Part shown: positions 29,997 to 39,984 of the stretch, in pieces | Layout: every line of letters begins with the position of its first letter | Position numbering within the stretch: position 1 is the stretch's first letter | DNA from: Candidatus Pantoea edessiphila | GTDB taxonomy: Bacteria > Pseudomonadota > Gammaproteobacteria > Enterobacterales > Enterobacteriaceae | Direction of reading: 5' to 3' | Length of the DNA: 64,000 bases | NCBI RefSeq assembly: GCF_002933335.1 | Contig: NZ_PDKS01000001.1 | Span: 248,001-312,000 of the forward strand | Made by a program: the position numbers and the translations under genes | Notes under the pieces: generated by a model | The model's database searches: none | What the model was told of the DNA's origin: nothing | The model's input: the letters and a program-made list of their open reading frames with translations, nothing else

Positions 29997-30001
29997 ATAA
30001 A

Positions 30002-31072
30002 ATGAAAAAGATAGTTACTATTTTTGCAGTATTTCTCGCTGGCTTTTCAAGTATAGTACAAGCAGCCTCTCAGAAAAACACTTGGTATGTTGGTGGAAAA
30101 ATCGGATGGTCCAAGTATTACAGAGCTAATGATCATGATTATACCTATGCCAGCAATGATGGTCCTACTCGTACAAATTCATTTGGTAAGGATATGTTTG
30201 TAGGTTACCAAATAAATTCGAAATTAGCTACTGAACTCGGTTTTGATGTATTAGGTAAAATAAAATATAATGGTGACAAGATTTATGGTAAATATAGAGC
30301 ATATGATCTACAGTTAGGAGCTAAACTTAGTTATCCATTAACTGACAAATTAGATTTATATACAAGACTAGGTGGATTGATTTGGTATTCTCGAGTAAAG
30401 CAATTTACAGTAGAAAATTTTAATCGTATGTATGATTATGATGCAGGTATTGCTGCATTTATAGCAGCAGGTGTTGAATATACTGCAAATGACAATATGG
30501 GAATAAGAGTAGATTATCAGTTTATTAATACAGTGGGTGATAAGAACACTGTTGGTACGCAGCCTGCAAACAGTTTTTTGACTGTTGGTTTATCATATAA
30601 ATTTGGTCAAGCACCATATGTTGAAAAAGTACATATAAACAAACATCCATCAGATGATGATAGTGTTGACATTTTTAATCTAAAGGCTGATGTTTTGTTT
30701 GATTTTGATAAATTTACATTGAAAAAAGAAGGTAAAAATACTCTAGATTTATTATACGATAAGTTAAAATGTCCTGATCAAAAACATGAAATTATTGTTA
30801 TAGGTTTCACAGATAAAATAGGTTCTAACAGTTATAATCAAAAACTTTCTACAAAAAGAGCTCAATCTGTTTTAAATTACTTAGTTATGAAGGGTATCCC
30901 ATCGAGCAACATTGTTATAGATGGCAAGGGTAAATCCAATCATATTACTGAAAATAGTTGCAATAATATTAAAGATCGTAAAGTTTTAATAAATTGTTTA
31001 GCTCCCGATCGCAGAGTAGAAATTAAGATTACATCAACAAAAAATATTATTAATAATCAAATAGAATCATAA
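30002..31072 (+). CDS. ompA: Outer membrane protein A
   Basis: OmpA (356 residues, E. coli 346) has a signal peptide cleaved after VQA (residue 21). An eight-strand barrel follows from NTWYVGGKIGW to LTVGLSYKFG, then a linker and a periplasmic peptidoglycan-binding domain. In that domain GFTDKIGS supplies the Asp and STKRAQSV the Arg that bind diaminopimelate. The paired C-terminal cysteines are kept (ENSC, INC), and an extra Cys occurs in KLKCPDQ. The frame is open 19 codons further upstream, but the ATG at 30002 follows the ribosome-binding site and starts a normal signal peptide. Confidence 0.97.
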   Translation: MKKIVTIFAVFLAGFSSIVQAASQKNTWYVGGKIGWSKYYRANDHDYTYASNDGPTRTNSFGKDMFVGYQINSKLATELGFDVLGKIKYNGDKIYGKYRAYDLQLGAKLSYPLTDKLDLYTRLGGLIWYSRVKQFTVENFNRMYDYDAGIAAFIAAGVEYTANDNMGIRVDYQFINTVGDKNTVGTQPANSFLTVGLSYKFGQAPYVEKVHINKHPSDDDSVDIFNLKADVLFDFDKFTLKKEGKNTLDLLYDKLKCPDQKHEIIVIGFTDKIGSNSYNQKLSTKRAQSVLNYLVMKGIPSSNIVIDGKGKSNHITENSCNNIKDRKVLINCLAPDRRVEIKITSTKNIINNQIES

Positions 31073-31093
31073 TAGTATTAAAAACAATAGAAC

Positions 31094-31129
31094 CCCCCTT
31101 CCTTGAAAGTAAGGGGGTAATTATTTTTA
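31094..31129 (+). terminator. ompA rho-independent terminator
   Basis: CCCCCTT (31094-31100) pairs with AAGGGGG (31111-31117), followed by a T-rich tail. Runs of G and C this long are rare in the window. It lies about 20 bases past the ompA stop. Confidence 0.9.
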
Positions 31130-31218
31130 GTGCTATTAATAAAACGATATTTTTTTATTATGTATTAAAAACCAAAATTTATTATTGTAAATAAAATAGA
31201 CGTATATAAAAATTAATT

Positions 31219-32979
31219 TTGAACTTAAAAGTGCATAATACTTTGAACTATAAAAAACTAACATGGAAAGATCTTCAACCAGATATCTTACGATATAGAT
31301 CTGTTTTCTCTAAAATCAGAGAAAATTCTGTAAATCCAATAGAAAAAATACAGCCCAGGCTAATAAATGGATTAGCACATATTCATCATCAAAAACAAGG
31401 TTTTCCTGTATTATTGATTTGTGGTAAAGAAGATATAGATTATCTCAAGATTATTTCTCAAATATCTAAAAACTTTATTCTTCCTGCATCTGAAGAACTA
31501 TTTGGAGGAGATTATCAAGTTATTAATGATACAATTATATTAAAACCTGCTTCAGATGTACAACATCCATTTACTAGTGTAGGAGAAGTTTGTTTTGCTG
31601 ACTGGATAGAAAAACATTTATTGTTTGGATATGCATGTGTATATAAAAATCGCATTCATCTTGAACCTGGTCTCATACATAAAGCTAATGGTGGTACTTT
31701 AATACTTTCTCTGAAATCTATTTTGCTTCAACCAGAAATTTGGTTATATTTAAAGAAATTTATCAAACAGGGATATAGCGAATTATTTTCTCAAGATAAA
31801 CGACGTCCTTTGCCAATATCAATTCCTGTAATGCCTTTAAAATTAAATTTAGTTCTATGTGGTGATATAGAAGCATTATATGATCTTCAAAAAATTGATT
31901 CAGAATTATATGATATAGCAATTTATACCGAATTTGAAAAATATATTAAAATATTTAGTGAAGATGATATGTTGTCATGGTGTAGATGGGTCGTTTATTT
32001 AGCGGAACAAAAATTTTTACCTATACCAAAGGAAAATTTTTGGCCAGTATTAATAAAAGAAGGTATTCGTATTAGTCAGGATAAAGAAAAATTACCTTTA
32101 TGCCCAGTATGGTTAGTTCGTCAAATTCGAGAGTCAGTGTTAATCATGGATAAATCATTAAATGATGAAGCACTATATAATGCTTTACAGGTACGTTTAT
32201 GGCGGGAAAATCACTTTCAGGAAACCGTAATTGATGATTTTTATTTAAAACAAAATATACTTGAAACTCAAGGTGAGGTAGTGGGTCAAATTAACGGATT
32301 GTCAGTTATTGATGATCCTACTCATCCTCGTATTATAGGTTATCCTTGTAGGATAACATGTGTAGTCTATCCTGGACATAATGAATTCATTGATGTAGAA
32401 GGTAATGCTAAATTAGGTAGTAGTATATACATAAAGAGCATGATGATTATACAATCTTATCTAATGTCTGAATTTGATATACAAGTGCCGTTTGTTGCTT
32501 CATTGGTATTTGAGCAATCTTACGATGAAATTAATGGCGATAGTGCTTCACTAGCGATACTCTGTGCATTAATTAGTTCATTATCAAAATATCCTATTAA
32601 TCAACAAATAGCAGTAACTGGTTCTATAGATCAATTGGGTAAAATACAACCTGTCGGCGCATTAAATGAAAAAATTGAATCTTTTTTTGAAATTTGCTAT
32701 AGACGTGGATTGACTGGAAAACAAGGTGTAATTATTCCATATCAAAATGAAAGAAATTTGGGTCTTAATGCAAAGTTAATAAAAGCTGTGCAAGATAATG
32801 AATTTCATATATGGACAGTACAAAACGTTAATGAGGCTGTTTATTTATTAACTGGAAAATTTTGGAAAAACAAAGAAGATAAAGACAATTGTCTTTATTA
32901 TAGTATTCAAAAAAGAATAGATCAACAAAGCACACAATCAAACTCAAGCATATTTAGGTGGTTTAAATGGTTTAAATAA
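31219..32979 (+). CDS. lonH: Lon-like putative protease LonH (YcbZ)
   Basis: This is a Lon-family protein lacking an intact AAA+ ATPase (586 residues, same as E. coli YcbZ). The Lon-type protease domain is at the C-terminus: NGDSAS at residues 439-444, with Ser442 the likely nucleophile, and the catalytic Lys in VGALNEKIE. The N-terminal two-thirds match YcbZ (HQANGG-like segment HKANGGTLILSLKSILLQPE). Possible starts are TTG 31219, GTG 31231 and TTG 31243; the last aligns with the E. coli start and none has a clear ribosome-binding site. The biological role in E. coli is poorly defined. It lies next to ompA as in E. coli. Confidence 0.93.
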   Translation: MNLKVHNTLNYKKLTWKDLQPDILRYRSVFSKIRENSVNPIEKIQPRLINGLAHIHHQKQGFPVLLICGKEDIDYLKIISQISKNFILPASEELFGGDYQVINDTIILKPASDVQHPFTSVGEVCFADWIEKHLLFGYACVYKNRIHLEPGLIHKANGGTLILSLKSILLQPEIWLYLKKFIKQGYSELFSQDKRRPLPISIPVMPLKLNLVLCGDIEALYDLQKIDSELYDIAIYTEFEKYIKIFSEDDMLSWCRWVVYLAEQKFLPIPKENFWPVLIKEGIRISQDKEKLPLCPVWLVRQIRESVLIMDKSLNDEALYNALQVRLWRENHFQETVIDDFYLKQNILETQGEVVGQINGLSVIDDPTHPRIIGYPCRITCVVYPGHNEFIDVEGNAKLGSSIYIKSMMIIQSYLMSEFDIQVPFVASLVFEQSYDEINGDSASLAILCALISSLSKYPINQQIAVTGSIDQLGKIQPVGALNEKIESFFEICYRRGLTGKQGVIIPYQNERNLGLNAKLIKAVQDNEFHIWTVQNVNEAVYLLTGKFWKNKEDKDNCLYYSIQKRIDQQSTQSNSSIFRWFKWFK

Positions 32980-33030
32980 TTTTATTTATATTCTATTTAT
33001 AGAATCATATAATGGTTTGGTTATCTTACA

Positions 33031-33618
33031 TTATTGCTTCATTGGATTAAGATTGATTATCTCTTTAGAGATTTGATCCGATACCTTATGCCATCCTAAT
33101 GATAAAGTATAAACAAGTTCATCATAACCATCTTTTTTTTGTGGTATAATGAAACTGAAATCACGTTTAATAAAATATTTTCCATGTTCTAATAGCCATT
33201 CACCACTAATAATTACTTTTCCATCATATCTGCCTTGAAATTTCTTCATTATGATATTTAGTTTACTTATTTTATCTTTTATCATTGGTATATCAGCAGA
33301 TATGAACCATTCAGGAAGATTATCGCTTAAATTACTAATCATAGTTTGTTTTAATTGTTGAACAAGAGGATTTATCCATAAATTATGATTGGTAATAACA
33401 TATTCTACATCATTAGTTTGATATACTAATCCATTACCTGCTAAATGATCTGGTAATAAAATTTGTTGTATCCAAAGAACAGGTTGATTATTATGGTATT
33501 TGTTTGATATAGTGTGTATATGATTAGTTTCTAATGGTAAATGATAATAAGTTTTTTTGCTTGAACCACTGCAAGCAGTAAGAAGTGCTATAACTAATAT
33601 TATCGCTTCTTTTTTCAC
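33031..33618 (-). CDS. pqiC: Outer-membrane lipoprotein PqiC (YmbA)
   Basis: PqiC (195 residues, E. coli 187) is the outer-membrane lipoprotein of the PqiABC lipid-transport system. The signal peptide ends in the lipobox LTAC with Cys16 as the lipidation site. Conserved parts are LAGNGLVYQTNDVEYVI, NPLVQQL and FQGRYDGKVIISGEWLL. Its ATG overlaps the pqiB stop by four bases, so translation is coupled. It would need the Lol pathway for sorting; lolCDE, near mfd in E. coli, is not in this window. Confidence 0.95.
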   Translation of the reverse strand: MKKEAIILVIALLTACSGSSKKTYYHLPLETNHIHTISNKYHNNQPVLWIQQILLPDHLAGNGLVYQTNDVEYVITNHNLWINPLVQQLKQTMISNLSDNLPEWFISADIPMIKDKISKLNIIMKKFQGRYDGKVIISGEWLLEHGKYFIKRDFSFIIPQKKDGYDELVYTLSLGWHKVSDQISKEIINLNPMKQ

Positions 33619-35255
33619 CTTTGTACCCTTTTTGGTTGAGGATCTTGTTCTGGTGAAGATTTATATATAAGTGCATTACTATTAATGTTAATGTTTTTAA
33701 GTATCAAATTCAGTTCATTTAAAACTTGATTTAACATTTGCATGTTACTTCTTAATCTATTATAAGTACTTGAACCAGGATGCAGATCTTGAATAATAAT
33801 ATTAATATTATCTATGGCTCTGTGTATATCCTTTGGCAAATTATTTATTATTGGATTTTTTAAAATATCATTGGCTGTTTGAACCAATATTTTAAATTCT
33901 TTTATTGTTTCTGCTCCTTTTTTTAAAGTAATATTGGATTCTTTAATTGTGTCATTAATTGGCATTTTGCTAATTTTATCAATTGCTAATAATAATTTTT
34001 CTTGTATATTGTTTAAATTAAGATTAATAGTAGGAATTGTTTTATAACCTAAAACTGTTTTAGCTGAATTTTTATTTATATTATTATAAAAATCTAGATC
34101 AATATAAGTCGAACCTGATAAAACATTGTTAGTTTTTAACATTGCATAGATCTTATTGTTTTTATTATTATTATATAAATACTTGTCTATGTTAAAATTG
34201 TTACCTAAAAATTTTAAGAAACGTTTTGGTTCAAGTTGAATCAATACCGGTATAGTATAATTGTAATTTAATTTCTGTTTTCTGATAGCTTTTAGGAAGG
34301 GTACTTGTGATACTGAGCCAATACGAATACCCCGAAATTCTACAGGAGCACCAATTCTTAAACCACGAATAGAACTTGAAAAAAGCAAAACATAATTTGT
34401 AATGTTATTAAACAGAATTTCTTGCATTCTATCTTTGTCATCAAATAAATAATATAGTTTTTTGTTTTCAATATATTTACCTGAAAAACAACCAACCGTA
34501 GTATCAAAATTTACGCTACTATTAAATATGGTATTCAATGATCCGATTTCGATGCTCATGCTAGAAGTAGATAAATTTGCACTAATACTACTGTTTTTCC
34601 AAAAACAAATTTTATCATTTATTAAACTAATATAAGGTTCTTTAATAAATAACTGATATATCATTTTATGACTATCTGCATTGAACATACTGTTTTCCAC
34701 TGTTCCAACACGATAACCACGAAAAAAAACAGGATCACCTTTAAACAATGTTTCAAATTTTTTACTTTCTAAAAGAACACGAGTGCCTTTAGCATTAGGT
34801 AAAACAGCAGGTGCATCACTTATAAGTTTATAATTTTTAGCAGCATTATTCTTGTTGCCAGGATATAATTCGATATAAGTTCCTGATAATAAATTACTTA
34901 ATCCATTAATGCCTTCTTTTTTAAAATGTGGTTTTACTATCCAAAACATAGTATCTTCATGCAAGAGATATTTCATATCTGATTTTAATCTGACTTTTAT
35001 TTGTATATTATTTAGATCTTTTGATATCGATATTTTTTTTACTAGCCCAACAGTAACGTGATTACTTTTAATAACAGTCCTTTCTTCTTCAATTCCTTGA
35101 GCATCATTTGCAACTAATATTACTTCAGGTCCTAAGTGAATTAATTGATATACCATGATCCATGTAGCAATAAATAAAGTAACAAATGGGAAAATCCATA
35201 TTGGAGACCAGTTTTTTATTTGACTTAACTTGGCATATTTATAGTTTTTTTCCAT
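33615..35255 (-). CDS. pqiB: MCE-domain lipid-transport protein PqiB
   Basis: PqiB (546 residues, as in E. coli) is anchored by one N-terminal membrane helix and carries three MCE domains. These are visible as repeated patterns such as NGLSNLLSGTYIELYPG, GDPVFFRGYRVGTVE and GAPVEFRGIRIGSV. The C-terminal coiled-coil part (about 430-530) forms the syringe-like tube to PqiC. The start lies three bases past the pqiA stop, with AAGGA inside the pqiA end. The complete pqiABC set suggests active phospholipid traffic to or from the outer membrane. Confidence 0.96.
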   Translation of the reverse strand: MEKNYKYAKLSQIKNWSPIWIFPFVTLFIATWIMVYQLIHLGPEVILVANDAQGIEEERTVIKSNHVTVGLVKKISISKDLNNIQIKVRLKSDMKYLLHEDTMFWIVKPHFKKEGINGLSNLLSGTYIELYPGNKNNAAKNYKLISDAPAVLPNAKGTRVLLESKKFETLFKGDPVFFRGYRVGTVENSMFNADSHKMIYQLFIKEPYISLINDKICFWKNSSISANLSTSSMSIEIGSLNTIFNSSVNFDTTVGCFSGKYIENKKLYYLFDDKDRMQEILFNNITNYVLLFSSSIRGLRIGAPVEFRGIRIGSVSQVPFLKAIRKQKLNYNYTIPVLIQLEPKRFLKFLGNNFNIDKYLYNNNKNNKIYAMLKTNNVLSGSTYIDLDFYNNINKNSAKTVLGYKTIPTINLNLNNIQEKLLLAIDKISKMPINDTIKESNITLKKGAETIKEFKILVQTANDILKNPIINNLPKDIHRAIDNINIIIQDLHPGSSTYNRLRSNMQMLNQVLNELNLILKNININSNALIYKSSPEQDPQPKRVQR

Positions 35256-35258
35256 TAA

Positions 35259-36503
35259 TTACTGATTCCTTTGTGTTTTATTAGTTCGATCCCATATTAA
35301 TCTTGGATCGAAATTCATTTCGGCCATCATAGTAAAAATTACAACTAAAGCAAAGAACAATAAACCAGATGTAGGATAAATTTGTATTAATTTTTTAATC
35401 CTTAATAATGAAGAAAGTATTAATATTACGAATACATCAATCATTGACCACCGGCCTACAAATTTAATAATTTTATAAACGATATACATTGCTTGAACAT
35501 TTTTTGTTTTTTTGCTTGAACTCCAACATAACCATCCAATCGATAATATTTTTAATATTGGTACAATGATGCTAAAGATAAATATTAATATAGCAATTAA
35601 ATAATAACTTTCATTCCATAATAAAATTATTCCTTCTAGAATACTGGATGGATATTCTAAACCAAATATTTCTGTAATCATCACAGGCATAATATTAGCA
35701 GGAATATAAAATATAAATGAAGTAAGCAATAAAGCATATGTGCATTGCAGACTATATTTATAACGTGCTTCAGCTACAATTTTACAACGTGTGCATTTGT
35801 GTTTAATTAATGGTAAAATAGCATTACAACATGGACAAGAGCGTAAACCTTGACTTAAGCCACTTTTACCAATTATAGGTTTTTGGGGTAAATCAGGCTT
35901 AGGTTTTATACATTGCCATAACCATTGACGGTCAATACATTGAAAAAATCTTATTTGTAAAAAACAGAATAAACACCAAGGCCAAAAGCTAGGTTGTAAA
36001 TCTATAACACCGTAATTGGTTAGTTTTATTAAGCTTATTAACATAGCTCCCATAAAAATTTCGACCATCATCCACTGATTAATTTGAAATAAAGTTCTAC
36101 CTAATATTAACTTTACATTTATGGGTATTTTAATAGGATTAACTAATAAAAAAATGATTAATATGCAACATATAGGAATAAACTGAACAACTAGTATGAA
36201 AAATGCAGCTAATATATTATAACCATCACTAATGATGGCATTAGGAATTTGATTTAATATAAGTTGATTATTTATACCAGCAAAATTGATGTTTATAAAA
36301 GGAAAAATATTAGATAAAATTAACAGAAAAAGTGTAGATAAAGCATAGATATTATGTCTTTTATATGGTTCACACCAATTTGATACTAATATGGAACAAC
36401 AACGAGGACAAGATGCTTGTTTACCAGCAAGTAAACAAGACAATTCCATTAGTAAATCACATTTGGGACATAGTATATAATCAACATTTTTTCTTGCTAA
36501 CAT
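35259..36503 (-). CDS. pqiA: Inner-membrane protein PqiA
   Basis: PqiA (414 residues, E. coli 417) is the membrane component of the Pqi system. It is built of two similar halves, each with a cytoplasmic zinc-ribbon-like motif (CPKC with CPRC near residues 18-38; CPCC with CTRC near 219-235) and four membrane helices. AGGTAA precedes the ATG. It heads pqiA-pqiB-pqiC. Confidence 0.96.
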   Translation of the reverse strand: MLARKNVDYILCPKCDLLMELSCLLAGKQASCPRCCSILVSNWCEPYKRHNIYALSTLFLLILSNIFPFININFAGINNQLILNQIPNAIISDGYNILAAFFILVVQFIPICCILIIFLLVNPIKIPINVKLILGRTLFQINQWMMVEIFMGAMLISLIKLTNYGVIDLQPSFWPWCLFCFLQIRFFQCIDRQWLWQCIKPKPDLPQKPIIGKSGLSQGLRSCPCCNAILPLIKHKCTRCKIVAEARYKYSLQCTYALLLTSFIFYIPANIMPVMITEIFGLEYPSSILEGIILLWNESYYLIAILIFIFSIIVPILKILSIGWLCWSSSKKTKNVQAMYIVYKIIKFVGRWSMIDVFVILILSSLLRIKKLIQIYPTSGLLFFALVVIFTMMAEMNFDPRLIWDRTNKTQRNQ

Positions 36504-36872
36504 ATCTATGTTACCTTAAAATTTTTGTTTTGATTATCAATCATAAACAATTAATTATTGTAATTTGCATGTGTAATAAAAGCACTAATACTTTAATATT
36601 ATAGTCAAATATATAAATCCAGATAACATGATTAAATCTTAATTCATCAATATATTTATAATACAATTAATCAGAATTGCCATTGCTTTAATTAATTTAT
36701 AAAATAAATTATCTAACTTATATAATATATATTACTGTATAATTTTTATTGATTCATATTAAAGTTAAAGATCGTCGTATTAAAAGTTTATAAAAACAAT
36801 CCATTATCCATGATAATAGTAATATATTAATATATAATCTTTAATTAAAAGGTAATAATTAAGTCTAAAAAT
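36504..36872. other. Gene-free spacer between pqiA and pyrD
   Basis: These 369 AT-rich bases hold the pqiA promoter side and the pyrD end. I see no gene; rlmL, uup and others lie here in E. coli. Confidence 0.5.
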
Positions 36873-37883
36873 TTAAATATAATTAACAATATCTTTTATT
36901 AATTGTGGACCTTTATAGATAAGACCAGAATAAATTTGGATCAATGATGTACCAATAGCAATTTTTTCTCTGGCAGCAATTAACGAATCAATCCCACCTA
37001 CTCCAATAATTGGAATACGGCCTTTTAGTTCTTTTGCTAAAGATTTAATCACTAAAGTACTTATTGACTGCAAGGGACGTCCGCTTAATCCGCCAATTTC
37101 TTCACAATGCTTTAATCTCCTAACTAAAGAACGTGTAGTAGTAGTATTAGTGGCAATAACACCATCAATACGATATCTAATTAAGCTATCTGCAATTTTA
37201 ATTATTTCTGTTTCTGAAAGATCTGGAGAAATTTTTATAGCTATTGGAACATATTTTAATGTAAATTTTTCTAGTTCTTTTTGTTTTATTTTAATAGAAG
37301 CAAGAAGATCATCAAGTGCTTCGCCATATTGTAACATTCTTAAAAACGGTGTATTTGGGGATGAAATATTAATAGCAATATAATCAGCATAAGAATAAAC
37401 TTTTTCCATACAAATGAGATAATCATCTTTGCTTTTTTCAATTGGAGTAGTTGCGTTTTTGCCAATATTGATACCAATTATACCTTTAAAATTAGATTTT
37501 TTTACATTATTAACCAAATTATCTACACCTAGATTATTTAATCCCATCCTATTGATAATACCTTCTGATTCGACTAAACGAAATAATCTTGGTTGTATAT
37601 TCCCAATTTGAGCTACTGGTGTTACAGTCCCTACCTCAATAAATCCAAAACCCATAGCCCCAAATAAGTCAATGCATTCTGCATTTTTATCTAGTCCAGC
37701 TGCAAGACCTAATGAATTTTTAAAAGTAATTCCCATACACTTTACTGGACGAGATACTAGTTTAAACTTGAAAATTTTTTGTAGTGATGTCCCACTAATT
37801 ATACTTAATTGTTTAATTACAATTTTTTGTGTTAATTCAGGATCAAATTTAAACAATATAGATTTAATGATATGATAAATCAT
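36873..37883 (-). CDS. pyrD: Dihydroorotate dehydrogenase (quinone), class 2
   Basis: PyrD (336 residues, as in E. coli) oxidises dihydroorotate to orotate at the inner membrane and passes electrons to quinone. The N-terminal amphipathic segment (about 1-40) for membrane binding is kept, which marks class 2. The catalytic serine is in NISSPNTP, and FMN-site segments [17 protein letters not shown] and GVGGIDS are present. GGAG precedes the start. With PyrC it covers consecutive steps of pyrimidine synthesis and implies a quinone pool. Confidence 0.97.
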   Translation of the reverse strand: MIYHIIKSILFKFDPELTQKIVIKQLSIISGTSLQKIFKFKLVSRPVKCMGITFKNSLGLAAGLDKNAECIDLFGAMGFGFIEVGTVTPVAQIGNIQPRLFRLVESEGIINRMGLNNLGVDNLVNNVKKSNFKGIIGINIGKNATTPIEKSKDDYLICMEKVYSYADYIAINISSPNTPFLRMLQYGEALDDLLASIKIKQKELEKFTLKYVPIAIKISPDLSETEIIKIADSLIRYRIDGVIATNTTTTRSLVRRLKHCEEIGGLSGRPLQSISTLVIKSLAKELKGRIPIIGVGGIDSLIAAREKIAIGTSLIQIYSGLIYKGPQLIKDIVNYI

Positions 37884-38150
37884 ATTGTCTCCAATATTTA
37901 TTATATATAATAATTTATAAGGATAATTTTAATAAAAATTATTTCAATATCTTTATTAAGATCAACTATAATATATTAGGATAAGTTGTATTTGCATTGA
38001 AATTTATTTCAAATATATAGTGTATAATTATGAATTATCTAGTTTTTATATTACATATAAAATGTGGTTATTGAGTGTTAGATGTTGCTAAATTTAATTA
38101 TTAGTTTAATTCGATTTACTTATAATGCTGGTTAATATCTATGTGTTTCG

Positions 38151-38191
38151 TAAACATCTTATGGTTAAGTTAAACATCTTAGTGGTTAAGT
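38151..38191. repeat. Near-perfect 20/21-base tandem duplication
   Basis: TAAACATCTTATGGTTAAGT at 38151-38170 is followed directly by a copy at 38171-38191 with one small insertion. Confidence 0.9.
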
Positions 38192-38211
38192 TATGTGATA
38201 TACTCGTATGT

Positions 38212-38247
38212 TTATAAGATAATAAATCATTATAAGATAATAAATCG
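38212..38247. repeat. 18-base tandem duplication
   Basis: TTATAAGATAATAAATCA (38212-38229) is repeated at 38230-38247 with a single change in the last base. Confidence 0.93.
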
Positions 38248-38353
38248 TTACGTTAAACGTAATATTTATATTTAAATTGTTTGTAATTATTGTATATTAT
38301 GAAAATATAATGTTATATATAAATATACAAAATCAAGTAAACGCATTTATTTA

Positions 38354-38387
38354 TGTTAAAGAGATATTTTTGTTAAAGAGATATTTT
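38354..38387 (+). repeat. 17-base tandem duplication over the asnS ribosome-binding site
   Basis: TGTTAAAGAGATATTTT occurs exactly twice (38354-38370, 38371-38387), ending one base before the asnS ATG. Each copy carries the purine-rich AAAGAGA that serves as a weak ribosome-binding site. Confidence 0.95.
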
Positions 38388-38388
38388 T

Positions 38389-39789
38389 ATGAGATTAGTA
38401 TCTGTATCAGATATATTATACAATCATGTTGTAGTGAATGATATGATTACTGTTCGTGGTTGGGTACGCACTAGAAGAGATTCAAAAATTGGGTGCTCCT
38501 TTATTTCAATTTATGATGGTTCCTGTTTTCACAGTGTACAAGCTGTTGTTAATAATTCTTTAGAAAATTACAAAGATACAATAACTCATCTAACTACAGG
38601 TTGTTCAGTTATAGTGACAGGGATGATTATTTCTTCTCCTGGATATTGCCAAGATCTTGAAATTCAAGTAACTAAATTAGAGGTGGTTGGTTGGGTAACA
38701 AATTCTAATTGCTATCCTATGGCAGCAAAAAGCCATAGTATGGAGCATCTACGAGAAATGGCACATTTGCGTCCTAGGACAAATATAATAGGTGCTATAA
38801 CTCGTATACGTCATACAATAGCTCAAGCTTTACACCTTTTTCTTGATAATCACGGTTTTTTTTGGATACCAACTCCAATTATCACATCATCTGATGCTGA
38901 AGGTGCAGGTAAGATGTTCCGCGTCTCTACTTTAGATTTAGATGAATTACCTTATAATGATCAAGGAAAAATCGATTTTAATAAAGACTTTTTTGGGAAA
39001 GAAGCTTTTTTAACTGTTTCAGGCCAATTAAATGCTGAAACATATGCTAGTGCTTTATCAAAAGTATATACTTTTGGCCCTACATTTCGTGCTGAAAATT
39101 CAAATACTGCTCGCCATTTAGCTGAATTTTGGATGTTAGAACCAGAATATGCATTTGCATCTTTGGAGGATATTGCTAAATTAGCTGAACTAATGCTTAA
39201 ATATGTATTTAATTTGGTTATTGAAAAACGTAAAGATGATATGGAGTTTTTTGCTAAACGTATTGATCAAAATATAATAAAACGTTTAGAACACTTACTA
39301 TCTATTAATTTTGTTCATATAAATTACGATGATTCTATTGATATTTTAATAAATTCTAAAAAGTCATTTGAAAATAGTGTTTACTGGGGAATTGATCTAT
39401 CATCTGAACATGAAAGATTCTTGGTAGAAGAATATTTTAAAATACCAGTAATAATTAAAAATTATCCTAAAGAAATAAAGGCATTTTATATGCGTTTAAA
39501 TGATGATGATAAAACAGTTGCTTCAATGGATATTTTAGTACCGGGGATTGGTGAGTTAATTGGTGGATCACAAAGAGAAGAACGAATTGATATATTAAAC
39601 ATGCGTCTCAAGGAGTCAGGATTAAATATTGAAGATTATTGGTGGTATTGCGATCTTCGGCGTTATGGAACTGTTCCTCATTCTGGTTTTGGATTAGGAT
39701 TTGAACGGTTGATTTCTTTTATTACTGGAGTACAGAATATTAGAGATGTAGTACCATTTCCACGTACACCACGTAATGTGAATTTTTAA
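38389..39789 (+). CDS. asnS: Asparaginyl-tRNA synthetase
   Basis: AsnS (466 residues, as in E. coli) charges tRNA-Asn. An N-terminal OB-fold anticodon-binding domain (about 1-110) precedes the class II core. [21 protein letters not shown] is motif 2 and GFGLGFERL is motif 3. The neighbours ompF and aspC are in the E. coli order. No decay is visible. Confidence 0.98.
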   Translation: MRLVSVSDILYNHVVVNDMITVRGWVRTRRDSKIGCSFISIYDGSCFHSVQAVVNNSLENYKDTITHLTTGCSVIVTGMIISSPGYCQDLEIQVTKLEVVGWVTNSNCYPMAAKSHSMEHLREMAHLRPRTNIIGAITRIRHTIAQALHLFLDNHGFFWIPTPIITSSDAEGAGKMFRVSTLDLDELPYNDQGKIDFNKDFFGKEAFLTVSGQLNAETYASALSKVYTFGPTFRAENSNTARHLAEFWMLEPEYAFASLEDIAKLAELMLKYVFNLVIEKRKDDMEFFAKRIDQNIIKRLEHLLSINFVHINYDDSIDILINSKKSFENSVYWGIDLSSEHERFLVEEYFKIPVIIKNYPKEIKAFYMRLNDDDKTVASMDILVPGIGELIGGSQREERIDILNMRLKESGLNIEDYWWYCDLRRYGTVPHSGFGLGFERLISFITGVQNIRDVVPFPRTPRNVNF

Positions 39790-39797
39790 AAGCACAT

Positions 39798-39837
39798 AAA
39801 TAAGAAAAAACGAATTTGATTTATTTTTTCTTATTTT
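39798..39837 (+). terminator. asnS terminator hairpin
   Basis: A perfect 13-base-pair stem (39798-39810 with 39824-39836) lies 8 bases past the asnS stop. It is A/T-rich, with T-rich descending arm and tail. Confidence 0.7.
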
Positions 39838-39984
39838 AAATAGCATTTTAATTTCTTTAAACAATTAGTGCTTGATTACAATTAAATGATTTTTTTACAA
39901 TTATTAATTTTTATTTGATCATTAATATTAATAAAAAATCATATAATAGTTATGCTGAATGACCCTTAATGAGGTTAATAAATA

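Larger units (their letters stand above)
29314..30001. other. Long upstream region of ompA
   Basis: These 688 bases hold no gene; sulA and sxy, which lie upstream of ompA in E. coli, are gone. The part nearest ompA contains a 24-base tandem duplication (29817-29864) and a duplicated ribosome-binding site, so a long mRNA leader is likely. Confidence 0.6.
37884..38388. other. Repeat-rich spacer between pyrD and asnS
   Basis: No gene is seen. Within about 240 bases there are three separate tandem duplications (38151-38191, 38212-38247, 38354-38387), listed separately where exact. Promoters for the divergent pyrD and asnS should be here. Confidence 0.6.

Noticed and set aside
29945-30001. Upstream extension of ompA to 29945
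   Set aside because: The extra 19 residues run across the ribosome-binding site and precede a normal signal peptide that starts at the ATG at 30002.
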